Origin: Pseudomonas abietaniphila
Lineage (GTDB): Bacteria > Pseudomonadota > Gammaproteobacteria > Pseudomonadales > Pseudomonadaceae
Assembly (NCBI RefSeq): GCF_900100795.1
Contig: NZ_FNCO01000003.1
Coordinates: 372,001-436,000, forward strand
Length of the DNA: 64,000 nucleotides
Reading direction: 5' to 3'
This document shows, in pieces, positions 10,050 through 20,600 of this stretch (positions within the stretch are counted from its first letter, which is position 1; every line of letters starts with the position of its first letter). The position numbers and the translations under genes were made by a program. The notes under the pieces were generated by a model. It ran no database searches, was not told the origin of the DNA, and saw only the letters and a list, made by a program, of their open reading frames with translations.

Positions 10050-10595
10050 ATGTCCGTCTCTGAGAAAGAAGTCGCGCACCGCGCGGCTTCCGATGCCGAA
10101 CTCATTGCCTGGGTCGATCGTCAGGATCAACTGCTGGGCTCCTTGCCTCGCGCCGAATTGCGCGAGCGCGGGCTGATCGGCCGTGGCACGTACATCCTTT
10201 TGTTCAATTCGGCGGGCGAGTTGTGCGTGCACCGGCGCACGCTCAGCAAGGCGATCTATCCCGGTTACTGGGACGTCGCCGCGGGCGGCATGGTCCAGGC
10301 CGATGAGAGTTATGTCGAATCGGCCGCTCGGGAACTGGAAGAGGAACTCGGCGTTGCCGGTGTCGAGTTGACTGCCCACGAGCAGTTCTTTTTCGATCAG
10401 CCTGACAACCGATTGTGGTGCGCGGTGTTTTCCGCGGTCTGGGACGGACCGTTGAAACTTCAGCCTGAAGAGGTGATTGAAGCGCGCTTCATAGCGGTCG
10501 GTCAGGTGCTGCGCGAAACCGCCGAAAAGCCTTATTGCCCGGACTCTCTGGCCGCGTTGAAGCGCTATTTGGGCAACGTCGCAAATGTCCCGTAA
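10050..10595 (+). CDS. NUDIX hydrolase
   Basis: A 181-residue Nudix-family pyrophosphohydrolase of unknown substrate. The Nudix box starts at GGMVQADES and ends in RELEEELG, matching G-x5-E-x7-REUxEExGU. The segment before the box (SAGELCVHRRTLSKAIYPG) resembles the YfcD/IPP-isomerase-like Nudix subgroup, which act on small nucleotide or phosphate compounds. It follows the DUF2333 stop by three bases. Confidence 0.93.
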   Translation: MSVSEKEVAHRAASDAELIAWVDRQDQLLGSLPRAELRERGLIGRGTYILLFNSAGELCVHRRTLSKAIYPGYWDVAAGGMVQADESYVESAARELEEELGVAGVELTAHEQFFFDQPDNRLWCAVFSAVWDGPLKLQPEEVIEARFIAVGQVLRETAEKPYCPDSLAALKRYLGNVANVP

Positions 10596-10759
10596 ATTGG
10601 CGCATATTTGCACTTAGCATCTACGCTTTTTGCCGTTACACTGCGCGACCTTTTTCACGCTGTACGGCCTTGCCGTTCAGTAGCGCTGCCCCTGCCTGAG
10701 TGGGGCTTCGCGGTCGGCGTTCGCCGACCAGACTTTGGTCCTCAAGAAGAGGATTGCCG

Positions 10760-11131
10760 GTGGCCAAAAAAGCCGCATCCTTCGCCGCCCTCGGTGGCCT
10801 GGTATTTTCAACCGACGCTGGGCGGCACTGTCCCGAATGCCGTCAGCCCGTCGATGCCTGTGTCTGCAAGAAATCCGTTATCCCCGAAGGTGATGGCATT
10901 GCCCGTGTTCGCCGCGAAAGCAAAGGTCGCGGCGGCAAGACGGTGACGACCGTCACCGGCGTGCCGCTGGCCGAAGATGCACTCAAGGAACTGGCGACTA
11001 CGCTCAAACGTCGTTGCGGAACCGGTGGTGCACTCAAGGACGGGGTGATCGAGATTCAAGGCGATCATGTCGAGACGCTGCTCGCGGAACTGGTCAAACA
11101 GGGCTTCAAGGCGAAAAAGTCGGGCGGTTGA
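10760..11131 (+). CDS. SUI1/YciH-family translation initiation factor homologue
   Basis: This is a 123-residue bacterial relative of eukaryotic eIF1. The start is GTG at 10760, chosen because AAGAAGAGG lies at the right distance and the family begins MAKKAASFAALGG. A CPECRQPVDACVCKK zinc-finger-like stretch (about 24-38) precedes the SUI1 domain. That domain contains the typical RRESKGRGGKTVTTVTG and the C-terminal IQGDHVETLLAELVKQGFK. YciH of E. coli has been linked to start-site selection. The gene is independent of speA, from which it is separated by 185 bases. Confidence 0.92.
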   Translation: MAKKAASFAALGGLVFSTDAGRHCPECRQPVDACVCKKSVIPEGDGIARVRRESKGRGGKTVTTVTGVPLAEDALKELATTLKRRCGTGGALKDGVIEIQGDHVETLLAELVKQGFKAKKSGG

Positions 11132-11316
11132 ATCGTCCTGTTCAACCCGCCTTGGGTTTCGTTGTCGGTCTGGCACTGGTCTGTAAAAGCAAACTCTGCT
11201 GTGCGTTGCGGGTCTACTGCCCCACAGCGAGCTGGCGCCAAACCGTCATTTCCACTCTATACACTGCGCCCAGCCGGTCAGGCCGGGGCTTTATGACTTC
11301 TATATAGGGGACTTCG

Positions 11317-13230
11317 ATGTCCGTACGACGCACACGCAAAGACGATGGCAGCCAATGGACCGTGGCAGACAGCCGCAGTGTCTATGGGATTCGTCATTGG
11401 GGGGCGGGTTATTTTGCAATCAACGAAGCCGGCCGCGTTGAAGTTCGTCCCAACGGTCCGGGCAGCTCGCCCATCGACCTTTACGAGCAGGTAGACGAGC
11501 TGCGCAAGAGCGGTTTGTCCTTGCCACTGCTGGTGCGCTTCCCTGACATCCTGCAAGACCGCGTGCGTCAGTTGACCGGCGCGTTCGACGAAAATATCGA
11601 GCGCCTGGAGTACCAGAGCAAATACACCGCGCTGTACCCGATCAAGGTCAACCAGCAAGAAGCGGTGGTGGAAAACATCATTGCCACGCAAGACGTTTCC
11701 ATCGGTCTGGAAGCCGGTTCCAAGCCTGAGTTGATGGCCGTGCTGGCCTTGGCGCCCAAGGGCGGCACCATCGTCTGCAACGGTTACAAGGACCGCGAGT
11801 TCATCCGTCTGGCGCTGATGGGCCAGAAGCTGGGCCACAACGTCTTTATCGTCATCGAGAAAGAATCCGAAGTCGAACTGGTGATCGAAGAGGCCGCCGA
11901 GCTCAAGGTTGCGCCGCAAGTGGGTTTGCGCGTGCGTCTGTCGTCGCTGGCGTCGAGCAAGTGGGCTGACACCGGTGGCGAAAAATCCAAATTCGGTCTG
12001 TCCGCCGCGCAGCTGTTGTCGGTGGTCGAGCGTTTTACCAACGCGGGCCTGGATCAGGGCATCCGTCTGCTGCACTTCCACATGGGCTCGCAGATCGCCA
12101 ACCTGGCGGACTACCAGCACGGTTTCAAGGAAGCGATTCGTTACTACGGCGAGTTGCGCAATCTGGGCTTGCCGGTCGATCACATCGACGTCGGTGGTGG
12201 CCTGGGTGTCGACTACGACGGTACTCACTCGCGCAACGCCAGCTCCATCAACTACGACATGGACGACTACGCCGGTGTCGTGGTCGGCATGCTCAAGGAG
12301 TTCTGTGATGCGCAGGGTCTGCCGCATCCGCACATCTTCTCCGAAAGCGGCCGTTCGCTGACGGCGCATCACGCGATGCTGGTGATCCAGGTCACCGACG
12401 TCGAGCGTCACAACGATGAAGTGCCGGAGATCACCGACAAGGAAAACCTGCCGGAAACCCTGCAGTGGCTGATCGATCTGCTGGGCCCGACCGACATCGA
12501 GATGGTCACCGAAACCTACTGGCGTGCCACGCACTACATGAGTGACATCGCCTCGCAGTACTCCGATGGTAAGATCACGCTGGCGCAGAAAGCCTTGGGT
12601 GAGCAGTGCTATTTCGCGGTCTGCCGCCGTTTGCACAACTCGCTGAAGGCGCGTCAGCGCTCGCACCGTCAGGTGCTGGACGAGCTCAACGACAAGCTGG
12701 CCGACAAGTACATCTGCAACTTCTCGGTGTTCCAGAGCCTGCCGGACACCTGGGCGATCGATCAGGTGCTGCCGATCATTCCGTTGCACCGTCTGGATGA
12801 GGAGCCGCTGCGTCGTGCCGTGCTGCAAGACCTGACCTGCGACTCCGACGGCAAGATCAACCAGTACGTCGACGAGCAGAGCATCGAAACCAGCCTGCCG
12901 GTCCACGCCCTGAACGAAGGCGAGGACTATCTGCTGGGCGTCTTCCTGGTCGGCGCGTATCAGGAAATCCTCGGCGACATGCACAACCTGTTCGGTGACA
13001 CCGATTCGGTGAACATCTACCAGAATGCCGATGGCAGCGCCTATTCGGCCGGTATCGAGACACACGACACCATCGAAGACATGCTGCGTTACGTGCACTT
13101 GTCGCCGGAAGAACTGATGACCCACTACCGGGACAAGGTTGCCAGCGCCAAGATCAGTCCGCGTGAGCGTACTCAGTACCTGGACGCGCTGCGCCTGGGG
13201 CTGACGCGGTCTTCCTACCTGTCGTCCTGA
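11317..13230 (+). CDS. speA: Biosynthetic arginine decarboxylase
   Basis: Converts arginine to agmatine with PLP, feeding putrescine synthesis. It has 637 residues, normal for SpeA. The fold-type III barrel contains the PLP lysine at Lys110 (YPIKVNQ), and the substrate/PLP glycine loop reads [13 protein letters not shown]. The helical insert and C-terminal beta domain are both present, with CDSDGKI carrying the active-site Cys. The ATG follows AGGGGACTTCG. The gene ends 20 bases before a strong terminator. Confidence 0.98.
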   Translation: MSVRRTRKDDGSQWTVADSRSVYGIRHWGAGYFAINEAGRVEVRPNGPGSSPIDLYEQVDELRKSGLSLPLLVRFPDILQDRVRQLTGAFDENIERLEYQSKYTALYPIKVNQQEAVVENIIATQDVSIGLEAGSKPELMAVLALAPKGGTIVCNGYKDREFIRLALMGQKLGHNVFIVIEKESEVELVIEEAAELKVAPQVGLRVRLSSLASSKWADTGGEKSKFGLSAAQLLSVVERFTNAGLDQGIRLLHFHMGSQIANLADYQHGFKEAIRYYGELRNLGLPVDHIDVGGGLGVDYDGTHSRNASSINYDMDDYAGVVVGMLKEFCDAQGLPHPHIFSESGRSLTAHHAMLVIQVTDVERHNDEVPEITDKENLPETLQWLIDLLGPTDIEMVTETYWRATHYMSDIASQYSDGKITLAQKALGEQCYFAVCRRLHNSLKARQRSHRQVLDELNDKLADKYICNFSVFQSLPDTWAIDQVLPIIPLHRLDEEPLRRAVLQDLTCDSDGKINQYVDEQSIETSLPVHALNEGEDYLLGVFLVGAYQEILGDMHNLFGDTDSVNIYQNADGSAYSAGIETHDTIEDMLRYVHLSPEELMTHYRDKVASAKISPRERTQYLDALRLGLTRSSYLSS

Positions 13231-13250
13231 TCACTGCCGACGCGTAAAGA

Positions 13251-13276
13251 ACGGGCCCCGGACGGGCCCGTTTTTT
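13251..13276 (+). terminator. Rho-independent terminator after speA
   Basis: Stem ACGGGCCC / GGGCCCGT (8 bp, all but the ends GC) with a five-base loop, followed by six T residues. Confidence 0.93.
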
Positions 13277-13416
13277 ATTTCTCCTACAGATTGTCCGTGG
13301 CCTGCTGTCCGCTTGTGTAGGTCATTTCCTGTTCTGCATTTACCCCCTCTACTTGACGCGCCTTCTCCTCCAGAATCGCCGCCCCGTCTGAATCTTCTGT
13401 CGAGGTCGTCCGCCCC

Positions 13417-14607
13417 ATGCACCCGTTCGTCAATGCCCCCCATCTGCTTCTGGAGCTCAATCGTCCCAAGCGGATGCTTGATGTACTGACCTGCAAGGGG
13501 GGCGAAACCTATAACCGGCCGTACAGCTTCCAGCTGGAGGTTGTCGTCCCTCTCGGTGCCACGCTGGATGCCCATGAGTTGTTGTTCAGTCCGGCTTTTC
13601 TGCACCTGAAAAATGCCCCGTCGGGGATTCATGGGCATATTCAGAGCATCGTGCGCAGTACGACGGAGTTTGTCTTCGGCGACTTGTCGCGGGTGCGGCC
13701 CAGGCATTACCTGATCACCCTGGGCCCACGTTTGGGGCTCATGGCATATCGGCATAACCGACGCATCTTTCAGGACATGACTGCCCAGCAGATCATCACG
13801 CAAGTATTGAGCGAGCACGGCATCGATGACACCGCTTACCTGTGGCAGCGCAAACAACCGTGTCAGGTTCGCGATTATTGTGCTCAGTACAGCGAGAGCG
13901 ATTTGCAGCTGGTGCAACGGTTGTGCGACGAGGAAAACGTGCACTATCACTTCGAGCACACACGCAATCGGCATGTGGTGGTGTTTACCGACACGCCTGA
14001 CATCGCCGCCGTCTCGCTGCCCCCGGCAGACGCGGTGGCAGACGACAGTCAGGGTGAGCAGGCACGAACGATGCCTCCGCGTTCGAGCGTGCAGCGGGCG
14101 TGTGTCGTCGGCAGGCTGTTCGAGCCGGTCATGCTCGATGCGAGGGGGCGACTCAAGGTCCGCTTTGAATGGGGTAATCAAGGCGACGGTGCACGCTTCA
14201 ACGAATGCTGGATTCCCGTGGATCCGGCCCTTCGGAGCATCGATGATCCATGGTGGGGCGGGATGGAAGTCATGGTGAGTTTTCGTGACGACAACCCGGA
14301 TGATCCGTTTGTCACTCACAGGCTATGGGACCCCGACATCAATCCTCTCGTGCAGGGAGCGCCCGCCAGCGCGCCTCCTGGAGGAATCACGGCACGCGTC
14401 GACCGGTGTACGTTTCTGGGCGACTCACAGCAGTTCTCGATTGATGATGAGTTGACCGTGCAGCTGGCCGAGAACAACGAAGTGCAGTTCCAGGTGGGTT
14501 CGAGCCAGGTCACCCTCGATGCCGACACCCTGACGCTGACGGGCTCAAGGGTTGTGTTGTCCTGCGCCGCTGATGCGGAAGGTGAGGGAGCAGGAAAGGG
14601 GGCTTGA
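13417..14607 (+). CDS. Short VgrG-like protein (type VI secretion tip family)
   Basis: This 396-residue protein is far shorter than usual VgrG proteins (about 600 or more). The N-terminal gp27-like barrel is present: RPYSFQLEVV near 30, RIFQDMTAQQIITQVLSEHG near 115, and YCAQYSESDLQLVQRLCDEE near 150. After residue about 205 it passes almost directly to the gp5 OB-fold (GRLKVRFEWG, then ECWIPVD, then VMVSFRDDNPDDPFV). The second gp27-like domain and the long C-terminal beta-helix needle are missing. No other type VI genes are in the window. It may be an orphan, a deleted relic or a distinct small subfamily. A 186-base gap with a terminator separates it from speA. Confidence 0.8.
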   Translation: MHPFVNAPHLLLELNRPKRMLDVLTCKGGETYNRPYSFQLEVVVPLGATLDAHELLFSPAFLHLKNAPSGIHGHIQSIVRSTTEFVFGDLSRVRPRHYLITLGPRLGLMAYRHNRRIFQDMTAQQIITQVLSEHGIDDTAYLWQRKQPCQVRDYCAQYSESDLQLVQRLCDEENVHYHFEHTRNRHVVVFTDTPDIAAVSLPPADAVADDSQGEQARTMPPRSSVQRACVVGRLFEPVMLDARGRLKVRFEWGNQGDGARFNECWIPVDPALRSIDDPWWGGMEVMVSFRDDNPDDPFVTHRLWDPDINPLVQGAPASAPPGGITARVDRCTFLGDSQQFSIDDELTVQLAENNEVQFQVGSSQVTLDADTLTLTGSRVVLSCAADAEGEGAGKGA

Positions 14608-14690
14608 ACGCGCATTCAACTATTCTGCTGGCGGGGAGTCGTATCGCTAAGCGGCCATGACTGTCCTGACCGTGGCCAAGAGGACGCGCG

Positions 14691-15578
14691 ATGATCAGAG
14701 CAGCACTGAAATGGGTTTTTGTCGGTGGTCTGCTGGGCCTGTTGGTGGGGTGTTCGCCGTTGAAGGTGCTCAATGCCTTGACGCCGGGGAGCACCTTCAG
14801 CAGGGTGGCAGACATCAGCTACGGCAGCGATCCGCGTAACAAGCTGGACGTTTACACCCCGACCCACGCGGCAGACGATGCGCCGGTGGTGGTGTTCTTC
14901 TACGGCGGCAGCTGGAACAGCGGGTCGCGCAGCGACTACCGTTTCGTCGGCGAAGCGCTGGCGTCCCGTGGGATCGTTGCGGTGCTGGCCGATTACCGGC
15001 TTTATCCGCAGGTGCATTACCAAGGGTTTTTGGAGGACAGTGCGCGAGCGGTGGGTTGGACCCGTGAACACATAGGCCAGTATGGCGGCGATGCATCGCG
15101 GCTTTACGTGATGGGGCACAGCGCGGGCGGGTACAACGCCGCGATGCTGGCGCTCGATCCCAAGTGGCTGGCCAGTGTCGGCATGAAACCCTCGATGCTG
15201 CGTGGCTGGATCGGCCTTGCCGGCCCGTATGACTTTCTGCCCATCGAAAACCCGGACGTGAAGCCGGTGTTCTTCTTTCCGAACTCACCGCCTGATTCAC
15301 AACCGATCAACCACGTCAGTGCCGCCTCGCCACCCGCGCTGTTGATCGCGGCCACGGACGACACCCTGGTCAACCCGCAACGCAACACAGGTGGCATGGC
15401 CCGACGGTTACGTGAACAAGGCGTGTCGGTGCGTGAACTGTATTTTTCGAAACCCGGTCACGCGACGCTGGTGGCCTCGCTCTCCCGGCCAATGCGCAGC
15501 CTGGCACCGGTGCTGGATGAAGTGGTGAGCTTCATTCATGCGCAGGATCAGGCGCGGGTGGCAGCACATGACTTGTAG
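14691..15578 (+). CDS. Alpha/beta-hydrolase lipoprotein (esterase/carboxylesterase-like)
   Basis: A 295-residue predicted lipoprotein. Its signal peptide ends in the lipobox LVGC (18-21), so it should be exported and lipid-anchored. The hydrolase fold shows an oxyanion-hole motif FFYGGSWNSG, the nucleophile elbow GHSAGGYNA, an acid candidate in AATDDTLV, and His in KPGHATLV. This matches the BD-FAE/carboxylesterase group. The substrate is unknown. It follows the short vgrG by 83 bases on the same strand. Its signal peptide argues against being a cytoplasmically loaded type VI effector. Confidence 0.88.
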   Translation: MIRAALKWVFVGGLLGLLVGCSPLKVLNALTPGSTFSRVADISYGSDPRNKLDVYTPTHAADDAPVVVFFYGGSWNSGSRSDYRFVGEALASRGIVAVLADYRLYPQVHYQGFLEDSARAVGWTREHIGQYGGDASRLYVMGHSAGGYNAAMLALDPKWLASVGMKPSMLRGWIGLAGPYDFLPIENPDVKPVFFFPNSPPDSQPINHVSAASPPALLIAATDDTLVNPQRNTGGMARRLREQGVSVRELYFSKPGHATLVASLSRPMRSLAPVLDEVVSFIHAQDQARVAAHDL

Positions 15579-15673
15579 CGTCGGTACCAAAATGTTCCCG
15601 TGCTACGAAAACTTGAAACTGGCTTGGACACAGATTGGAGGGATGACCTCAAGCTTGTCAGCGACGCTGTCTC

Positions 15674-15723
15674 TGTAGGAGACGTCCGAGGTTACGAGGG
15701 CAGCGAATGCGGTGTGTCATTCG
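15674..15723 (+). repeat. Asymmetric REPIN-like element, copy 1
   Basis: Contains the shared core GAGACGTCCGAGGTTACGAG followed by GGCAGCGAATGCGG. The same core recurs near 29602, 29757, 38515, 38655 and, diverged, 43589. It begins with the REP end TGTAGGAG but lacks the usual palindromic arm. Confidence 0.75.
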
Positions 15724-15766
15724 CCTTTGATGAAACTGGCTCAATCGTCATCGCGAGCAAGCTGAT

Positions 15767-15813
15767 GGTTCCCACGCTCCGCGTGGTAACCCATTCAATG
15801 ACGCTCTGCGTCA
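15767..15813. repeat. Paired short hairpins (dispersed Pseudomonas-type repeat remnant)
   Basis: Two adjacent inverted repeats: GGTTCCCACGCTCCGCGTGG followed by TGACGCTCTGCGTCA. They resemble the short 'CACGCTCCGCGTG / GACGCTCTGCGTC' dispersed repeats common in Pseudomonas intergenic DNA. This copy looks truncated. Confidence 0.55.
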
Positions 15814-15969
15814 TCCGGGATGTGGCGCATGCTGTCAGGCTTTGCAACCCTCAAGAACCGGACTGAAATCACTGGTTTGAGAACCGTAGAGTCTCCCTTG
15901 GCCTTCGGCCAGAGGCGGGTCAATGCAAGTTGTCACGTGTGTGGAGATTGTCCCCGTCTGGTCGGGCTG

Positions 15970-17310
15970 CTACTGGCTGAACCACCCACCCGTGCGATTC
16001 AACCGTCGGGCGATGTGCCCCAGCGTTACGGCACGCAGCGCCATGAACAAGAGGAAAACCACCCAAAGCCCATGGTTGCCGAAACTGCTGGCCAGCCATG
16101 CGAAGGGCGCCGTGAGCAGGGCGGTGATCACCATGGCATTGCGCATTTCGCGGGCTCGGGTGGCGCCGATGAACAGGCCGTCGAGCAGGTAACTCCAGAC
16201 CGCGACCAGCGGCAGCACCGCCAGATACGGCAGATAGACAAACGCGATGTCGCGGACGGGCTGAATGTTGGTCTGCATTTCGACAAACAGATGCCCTGCG
16301 AACAGGAACAGCACGGCAAACGCCACGCTGCAGATCAATGACCAGCCACCGGCCACATTAAGCGAGCGACGCAAGGCATCGCGGTCGCGTGCGCCGATCG
16401 CATGTCCACACAGCGCTTCCACGGCATGCGCCAGCCCATCGAGCGCGTTGGCCGTAAGCAACAGGCCGTTCAGCAGCAACGCGTTGGCCGCCACGGTGGC
16501 ATCGCCCAGTCGCGCGCCTTGCACAGTGATCAGGAAGAACACCGATTGCAGCACCAGGCTACGTATGAAGATGTCGCGATTGACGGCCAGCAAGGGGCGC
16601 CAGCTCTGCCAGCGTTTGAGCAGTCCCACCGCCAGGTGTCCCGGATAATCGCGCAGCCCTTTGTGGGTCAGTGCCAGCCCCAGCAGAGCACCGATCCATT
16701 CGGCTATGACCGAGGCGCGTGCGCTGCCGACGACGCCCCATTCCAAACCGATCACGAACCACAGATTCAGCGCAATGTTCACCAGGTTGGTGGTCAGCAG
16801 AATGGCCAGCGGTGCGCGCGCGTTTTGCAGCCCCAGGAACCAGCCGACCAGCGCATAGCTGGCCAACGCCGCCGGAAGACCGAACAGCCGCGTGTGGAAA
16901 AAGTCGCGGGTGAGGTCGTTGAGGTCGGGCGAAGGTTGCATCATTTGCAGCGCCAGGTGCTGGAACGGCAGGCCGATCAACCCCAGCAGCACGGCGAAAC
17001 CCATGGCCAGCAACAATCCCTGCAACAGCACCTGACGCAACGCCGCGCCGTCGTTGCGTCCTGCTGCCTGAGCGGCAAACCCCGTGGTACCCATGCGCAG
17101 AAAGCTCATGGCCCATGCCAGAAAGCTGTACAGCGTGCCGCCCACTGCGACCGCGCCCAACTGATGAGCGTGAGGGAGGTGACCGATGACTGTGCTGTCC
17201 ACCAGGGAAACCAGCGGCACGGAAATGTTCGACAGAATCATCGGCGCCGCCAGCGCCCACACCTGTCGATGGGTGACGCGCTGACGCCAGTCAGTGAGGA
17301 AATTAGACAT
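15970..17310 (-). CDS. MATE-family efflux transporter (DinF-like)
   Basis: A cation-coupled exporter in the inner membrane, about 446 residues from the chosen start MSNFLTDWRQRV. The first ATG, 13 codons upstream, would add a proline-rich tail (PPFPCPPFP) that does not look native. Twelve hydrophobic segments can be traced. The family features APMILSNISVPLVSLVDST at the N-terminus and GHLPHAHQLGAVAVGG after helix 2 are typical of the DinF/NorM branch. It is divergent from the alpha-2-macroglobulin gene. Its substrate cannot be inferred. Confidence 0.93.
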   Translation of the reverse strand: MSNFLTDWRQRVTHRQVWALAAPMILSNISVPLVSLVDSTVIGHLPHAHQLGAVAVGGTLYSFLAWAMSFLRMGTTGFAAQAAGRNDGAALRQVLLQGLLLAMGFAVLLGLIGLPFQHLALQMMQPSPDLNDLTRDFFHTRLFGLPAALASYALVGWFLGLQNARAPLAILLTTNLVNIALNLWFVIGLEWGVVGSARASVIAEWIGALLGLALTHKGLRDYPGHLAVGLLKRWQSWRPLLAVNRDIFIRSLVLQSVFFLITVQGARLGDATVAANALLLNGLLLTANALDGLAHAVEALCGHAIGARDRDALRRSLNVAGGWSLICSVAFAVLFLFAGHLFVEMQTNIQPVRDIAFVYLPYLAVLPLVAVWSYLLDGLFIGATRAREMRNAMVITALLTAPFAWLASSFGNHGLWVVFLLFMALRAVTLGHIARRLNRTGGWFSQ

Positions 17311-17381
17311 GAACACTCTGGGGAATGGAGGGCATGGGAAGGGCGGCATTGTAGCGGGATACCGGCTTCAGCGCAGGTCGA

Positions 17382-17470
17382 CTGTAGGCGCCGCCTTGCT
17401 GGCGAATCCGGCAGATCAGTGACGAAACTATCGGCTGACAAACCGCGTTCGCCAGCAAGCTGGCGCCTGC
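17382..17470. repeat. REPIN
   Basis: Inverted arms CTGTAGGCGCCGCCTTGCTG (from 17382) and its near-complement ending CAAGCTGGCGCCTGC (17470) enclose about 36 bases. It occupies part of the 311-base divergent region between the MATE and alpha-2-macroglobulin genes. The promoter of the plus-strand gene must lie in the remaining 150 bases. Confidence 0.8.
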
Positions 17471-17621
17471 CGATTCGGGTATGTCGGGGTGATTGATCGG
17501 GCCGGCTGACCTTGCGAACAAACGCACAAACCCACGGTCTATTCCCGCGCCGCGCGCCATGATCGGGATTGCGGTGCTATAACTGCTGCTCTTCATCACA
17601 ACTGCCGCCAATGAGTGCCTC

Positions 17622-20600
17622 ATGCTTAACAAAGGATTGTTCCTGGCCTGCGCGCTGGTACTGCTCAGTGCCTGCGATTCCTCCACGTCCGATAAACCTG
17701 CGCCTGCCCCGGCAACCCCGGCGGCGCCCGCGACGCAGCCCGCTGCAGCAGAGGCTGCCAAGCCCAAGCCTGCTGTCGACATTCCTGCGCTGAGCAAACG
17801 CTACGCCGGACGTGAGCTGACGGTGGTCGACGTCTCGGAAATCCAGCTCGACGGCGCGAGCACGCTGTCGCTGAGTTTTTCCGTGCCGCTGAGCCCGGAT
17901 CAGAAGTTCGCTGAAAAGGTGCATCTGGTCGACAGCAAGGACGGCAAGGTCGACGGTGCCTGGGAGCTTTCGGACAACCTGATGGAGCTGCGTCTTCGCC
18001 ATCTGGAGCCCAAGCGCAAACTGGTCCTGACGATTGACCCTGGCTTGGCGGCCGTGAACAACAACACCCTGGCGGCTGAGTATTCCGCTCGCCTGGAAAC
18101 TTCCGATCTGCAAGCGACAGTCGGCTTCGCCAGTCGCGGCAGTCTGTTGCCGACTCGCCTGGCCGAAGGCCTGCCGGTCATTGCGTTGAACGTCGACAAG
18201 GTCGATGTCGAATTTTTCCGCATCAAGCCCGATTCGCTGCCCGCATTCCTCAGTTCGTGGGAAGGCGCGTCCAGCCTGCAAAGTTACGAGTCCAAGGAAC
18301 TGCTGCCCATGGCCGATCTGGTCTATGGCGGCCGTTTCGACCTGAACCCTGCGCGCAACACGCGTGAAACCGTGCTGCTGCCGATTGCCGGGCTCAAGCA
18401 ACTGCAACAACCGGGCGTTTACCTGGCCGTGATGCGCGCTTCCGGCACCTACAACTACTCGCAGCCGGCCACGCTGTTCACCCTCAGTGACATCGGGCTG
18501 TCCGCGCACCGTTACAGCAACCGGCTGGACGTGTTCACCCAGGCGCTGGAAGGCGGCAAAGCGCTGAACGGCGTGGACCTGGAGCTGTATGACGACAAGG
18601 GCCGAGTGATCGGCCAGGGCAAGACCGACAATGCCGGCCACGCCGAACTGCCCTTGCCCGCGAAGGCAGAGGTGCTGCTCGCCCATCAGGGCGAACAGAC
18701 CAGCCTGCTTCGCCTGAACAGCGCGGCGCTGGACCTGGCCGAGTTCGACATCACCGGCCCTCAAGCGCACCCGTTGCAGTTCTTTATTTTTGGCCCGCGC
18801 GATCTGTACCGCCCGGGTGAAACGGTGTTGCTCAACGGCTTGTTGCGCGACAACGATGGCAAGCGTGTGAAACCTCAGCCGATCACCGTGGAAGTGCGCC
18901 GACCGGATGAGCAAGTCAGTCGCAAATTCGTGTGGGACGCAGACGCAACGGGCCTGTACCAATATCAGCTGCAATTGTCGGAGGAGGCGCCGACAGGACG
19001 TTGGCAACTGGTGTTCGACCTCGGCGACGGCAAGCCGCAGTTGTACGAGTTTCAGGTCGAGGATTTCCTTCCTGAGCGCATGGCCCTCGAACTCAAAGGC
19101 AGTGACACACCGCTGGCACCCGACGCGCCGTTCGATATCTCCATCAATGGCCGTTACCTCTATGGCGCCCCGGCGTCGGGCAATCGCCTGACCGGGCAGC
19201 TGTATGTGAGGCCGTTGCGAGAAGCCGTTCCAGCGTTGCCGGGTTATCAGTTCGGCTCGGTGACCGAGGAAGACCTCAAGCAGGATCTGGAAGTCGAAGA
19301 CAGCACGCTCGACGCCAACGGCGAGCTGGACCTGAGCATCGACAGTCAATGGGCCAAGGCGCGTTCGCCCCTGGAGCTGGTGTTGCAGGCCAGCTTGCAG
19401 GAATCCGGCGGTCGGCCCATCACGCGTCGCCTGACCCAGCCTGTCTGGCCCGCCGACGCGCTGCCAGGTTTGCGCGGTTTGTTCGACGGCGAGGCCACCG
19501 ATGGCGACGGTCCGGTTGAATTCGAAGTGCTGATGGCCGACGCCGAAGGCCACAAACTGGCGGCCGACAACCTTAAAGTGCGGCTGATTCGCGAGCGTCG
19601 TGACTACTACTGGAACTACTCCGACAGCGATGGCTGGAGTTATCACTACAACGAGAAATTCCTCAACCTGTCCGAAGAAACGGTCAGCGTGAAAAAAGAC
19701 TCCACGGCGAAGATCAGCTTCCCGGTCGAGTGGGGCCCATATCGCGTCGAGGTCGAAGACCCGGCCACCGGGCTGATCAGCAGCGTGCGTTTCTGGGCCG
19801 GTTATCGCTGGCAGGACAACGCCGAAGGCGGCGCAGTGCGGCCGGATCAGGTCAAGCTGGCGCTGGACAAACCCGCCTACGCTGATGGCGAGACGGCCAA
19901 AGTCACAGTGACGCCACCAAGCGCCGGCAAAGGCTATCTGTTGGTGGAGTCCAGCGACGGTCCACTGTGGTGGCAGGAGATCGACGTTCCGGCCGAAGGC
20001 AAAACCTTTGATATCCCGATGGACAAGACATGGGCGCGCCACGATTTGTACGTCAGTGCGCTGGTGATCCGTCCTGGCGAGCGCAAGGCCAACGTCACGC
20101 CTAAGCGCGCAGTTGGCGTGCTGCACTTGCCGCTGGATCGCTCACAACGCAAGTTGGCGTTGACAGTGACGGCGCCGGAAAAGATGCGGCCCAAGCAGCC
20201 GCTCACGCTCAAGGTCAACGCGAAGAACGCCGACGGGTCAATTCCCAAGGACGTTCACGTGCTGGTCGCGGCGGTCGATGTCGGCATTCTCAACATCACC
20301 GAGTACGCCACGCCTGATCCTTTCGCCAGCCTGTTCGGGCGCAAGGAGTATGGCGCTGACCAGCTCGATATTTATGGGCAGTTGATCGAGGCCGGTCGCA
20401 ACCGCCTTGCCAGTCTGGCGTTCGGTGGCGACGCTGCGCTGGCAAAGGGGGGTAAACGCCCGGAAACCAGCGTCACCATCGTTGCCCTGCAGAGTGCTCC
20501 GGTGACCTTGAACGAACAGGGCGATGCCGAAGTCAGCGTCGATATTCCTGATTTCAACGGTGAGCTGCGCATCATGGCCCAGGCCTGGACCGACGAGCGT

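Larger units (their letters stand above)
15579..15969. other. Repeat-bearing intergenic region
   Basis: This 391-base gap lies between the hydrolase gene and the 3' end of the convergent MATE gene. It holds one copy of the asymmetric REPIN-like element and a pair of short hairpins, annotated separately. I see no supported coding region. Confidence 0.5.

Noticed and set aside
11278..13125. Open frame of about 615 codons antisense to speA
   Set aside because: It is the reverse-strand shadow of a highly conserved gene, with a composition typical of mirrored codon bias.
17577..20126. Open frame of about 849 codons antisense to the alpha-2-macroglobulin gene
   Set aside because: The sense strand carries a complete, motif-bearing protein; the antisense frame has no domain I recognise.
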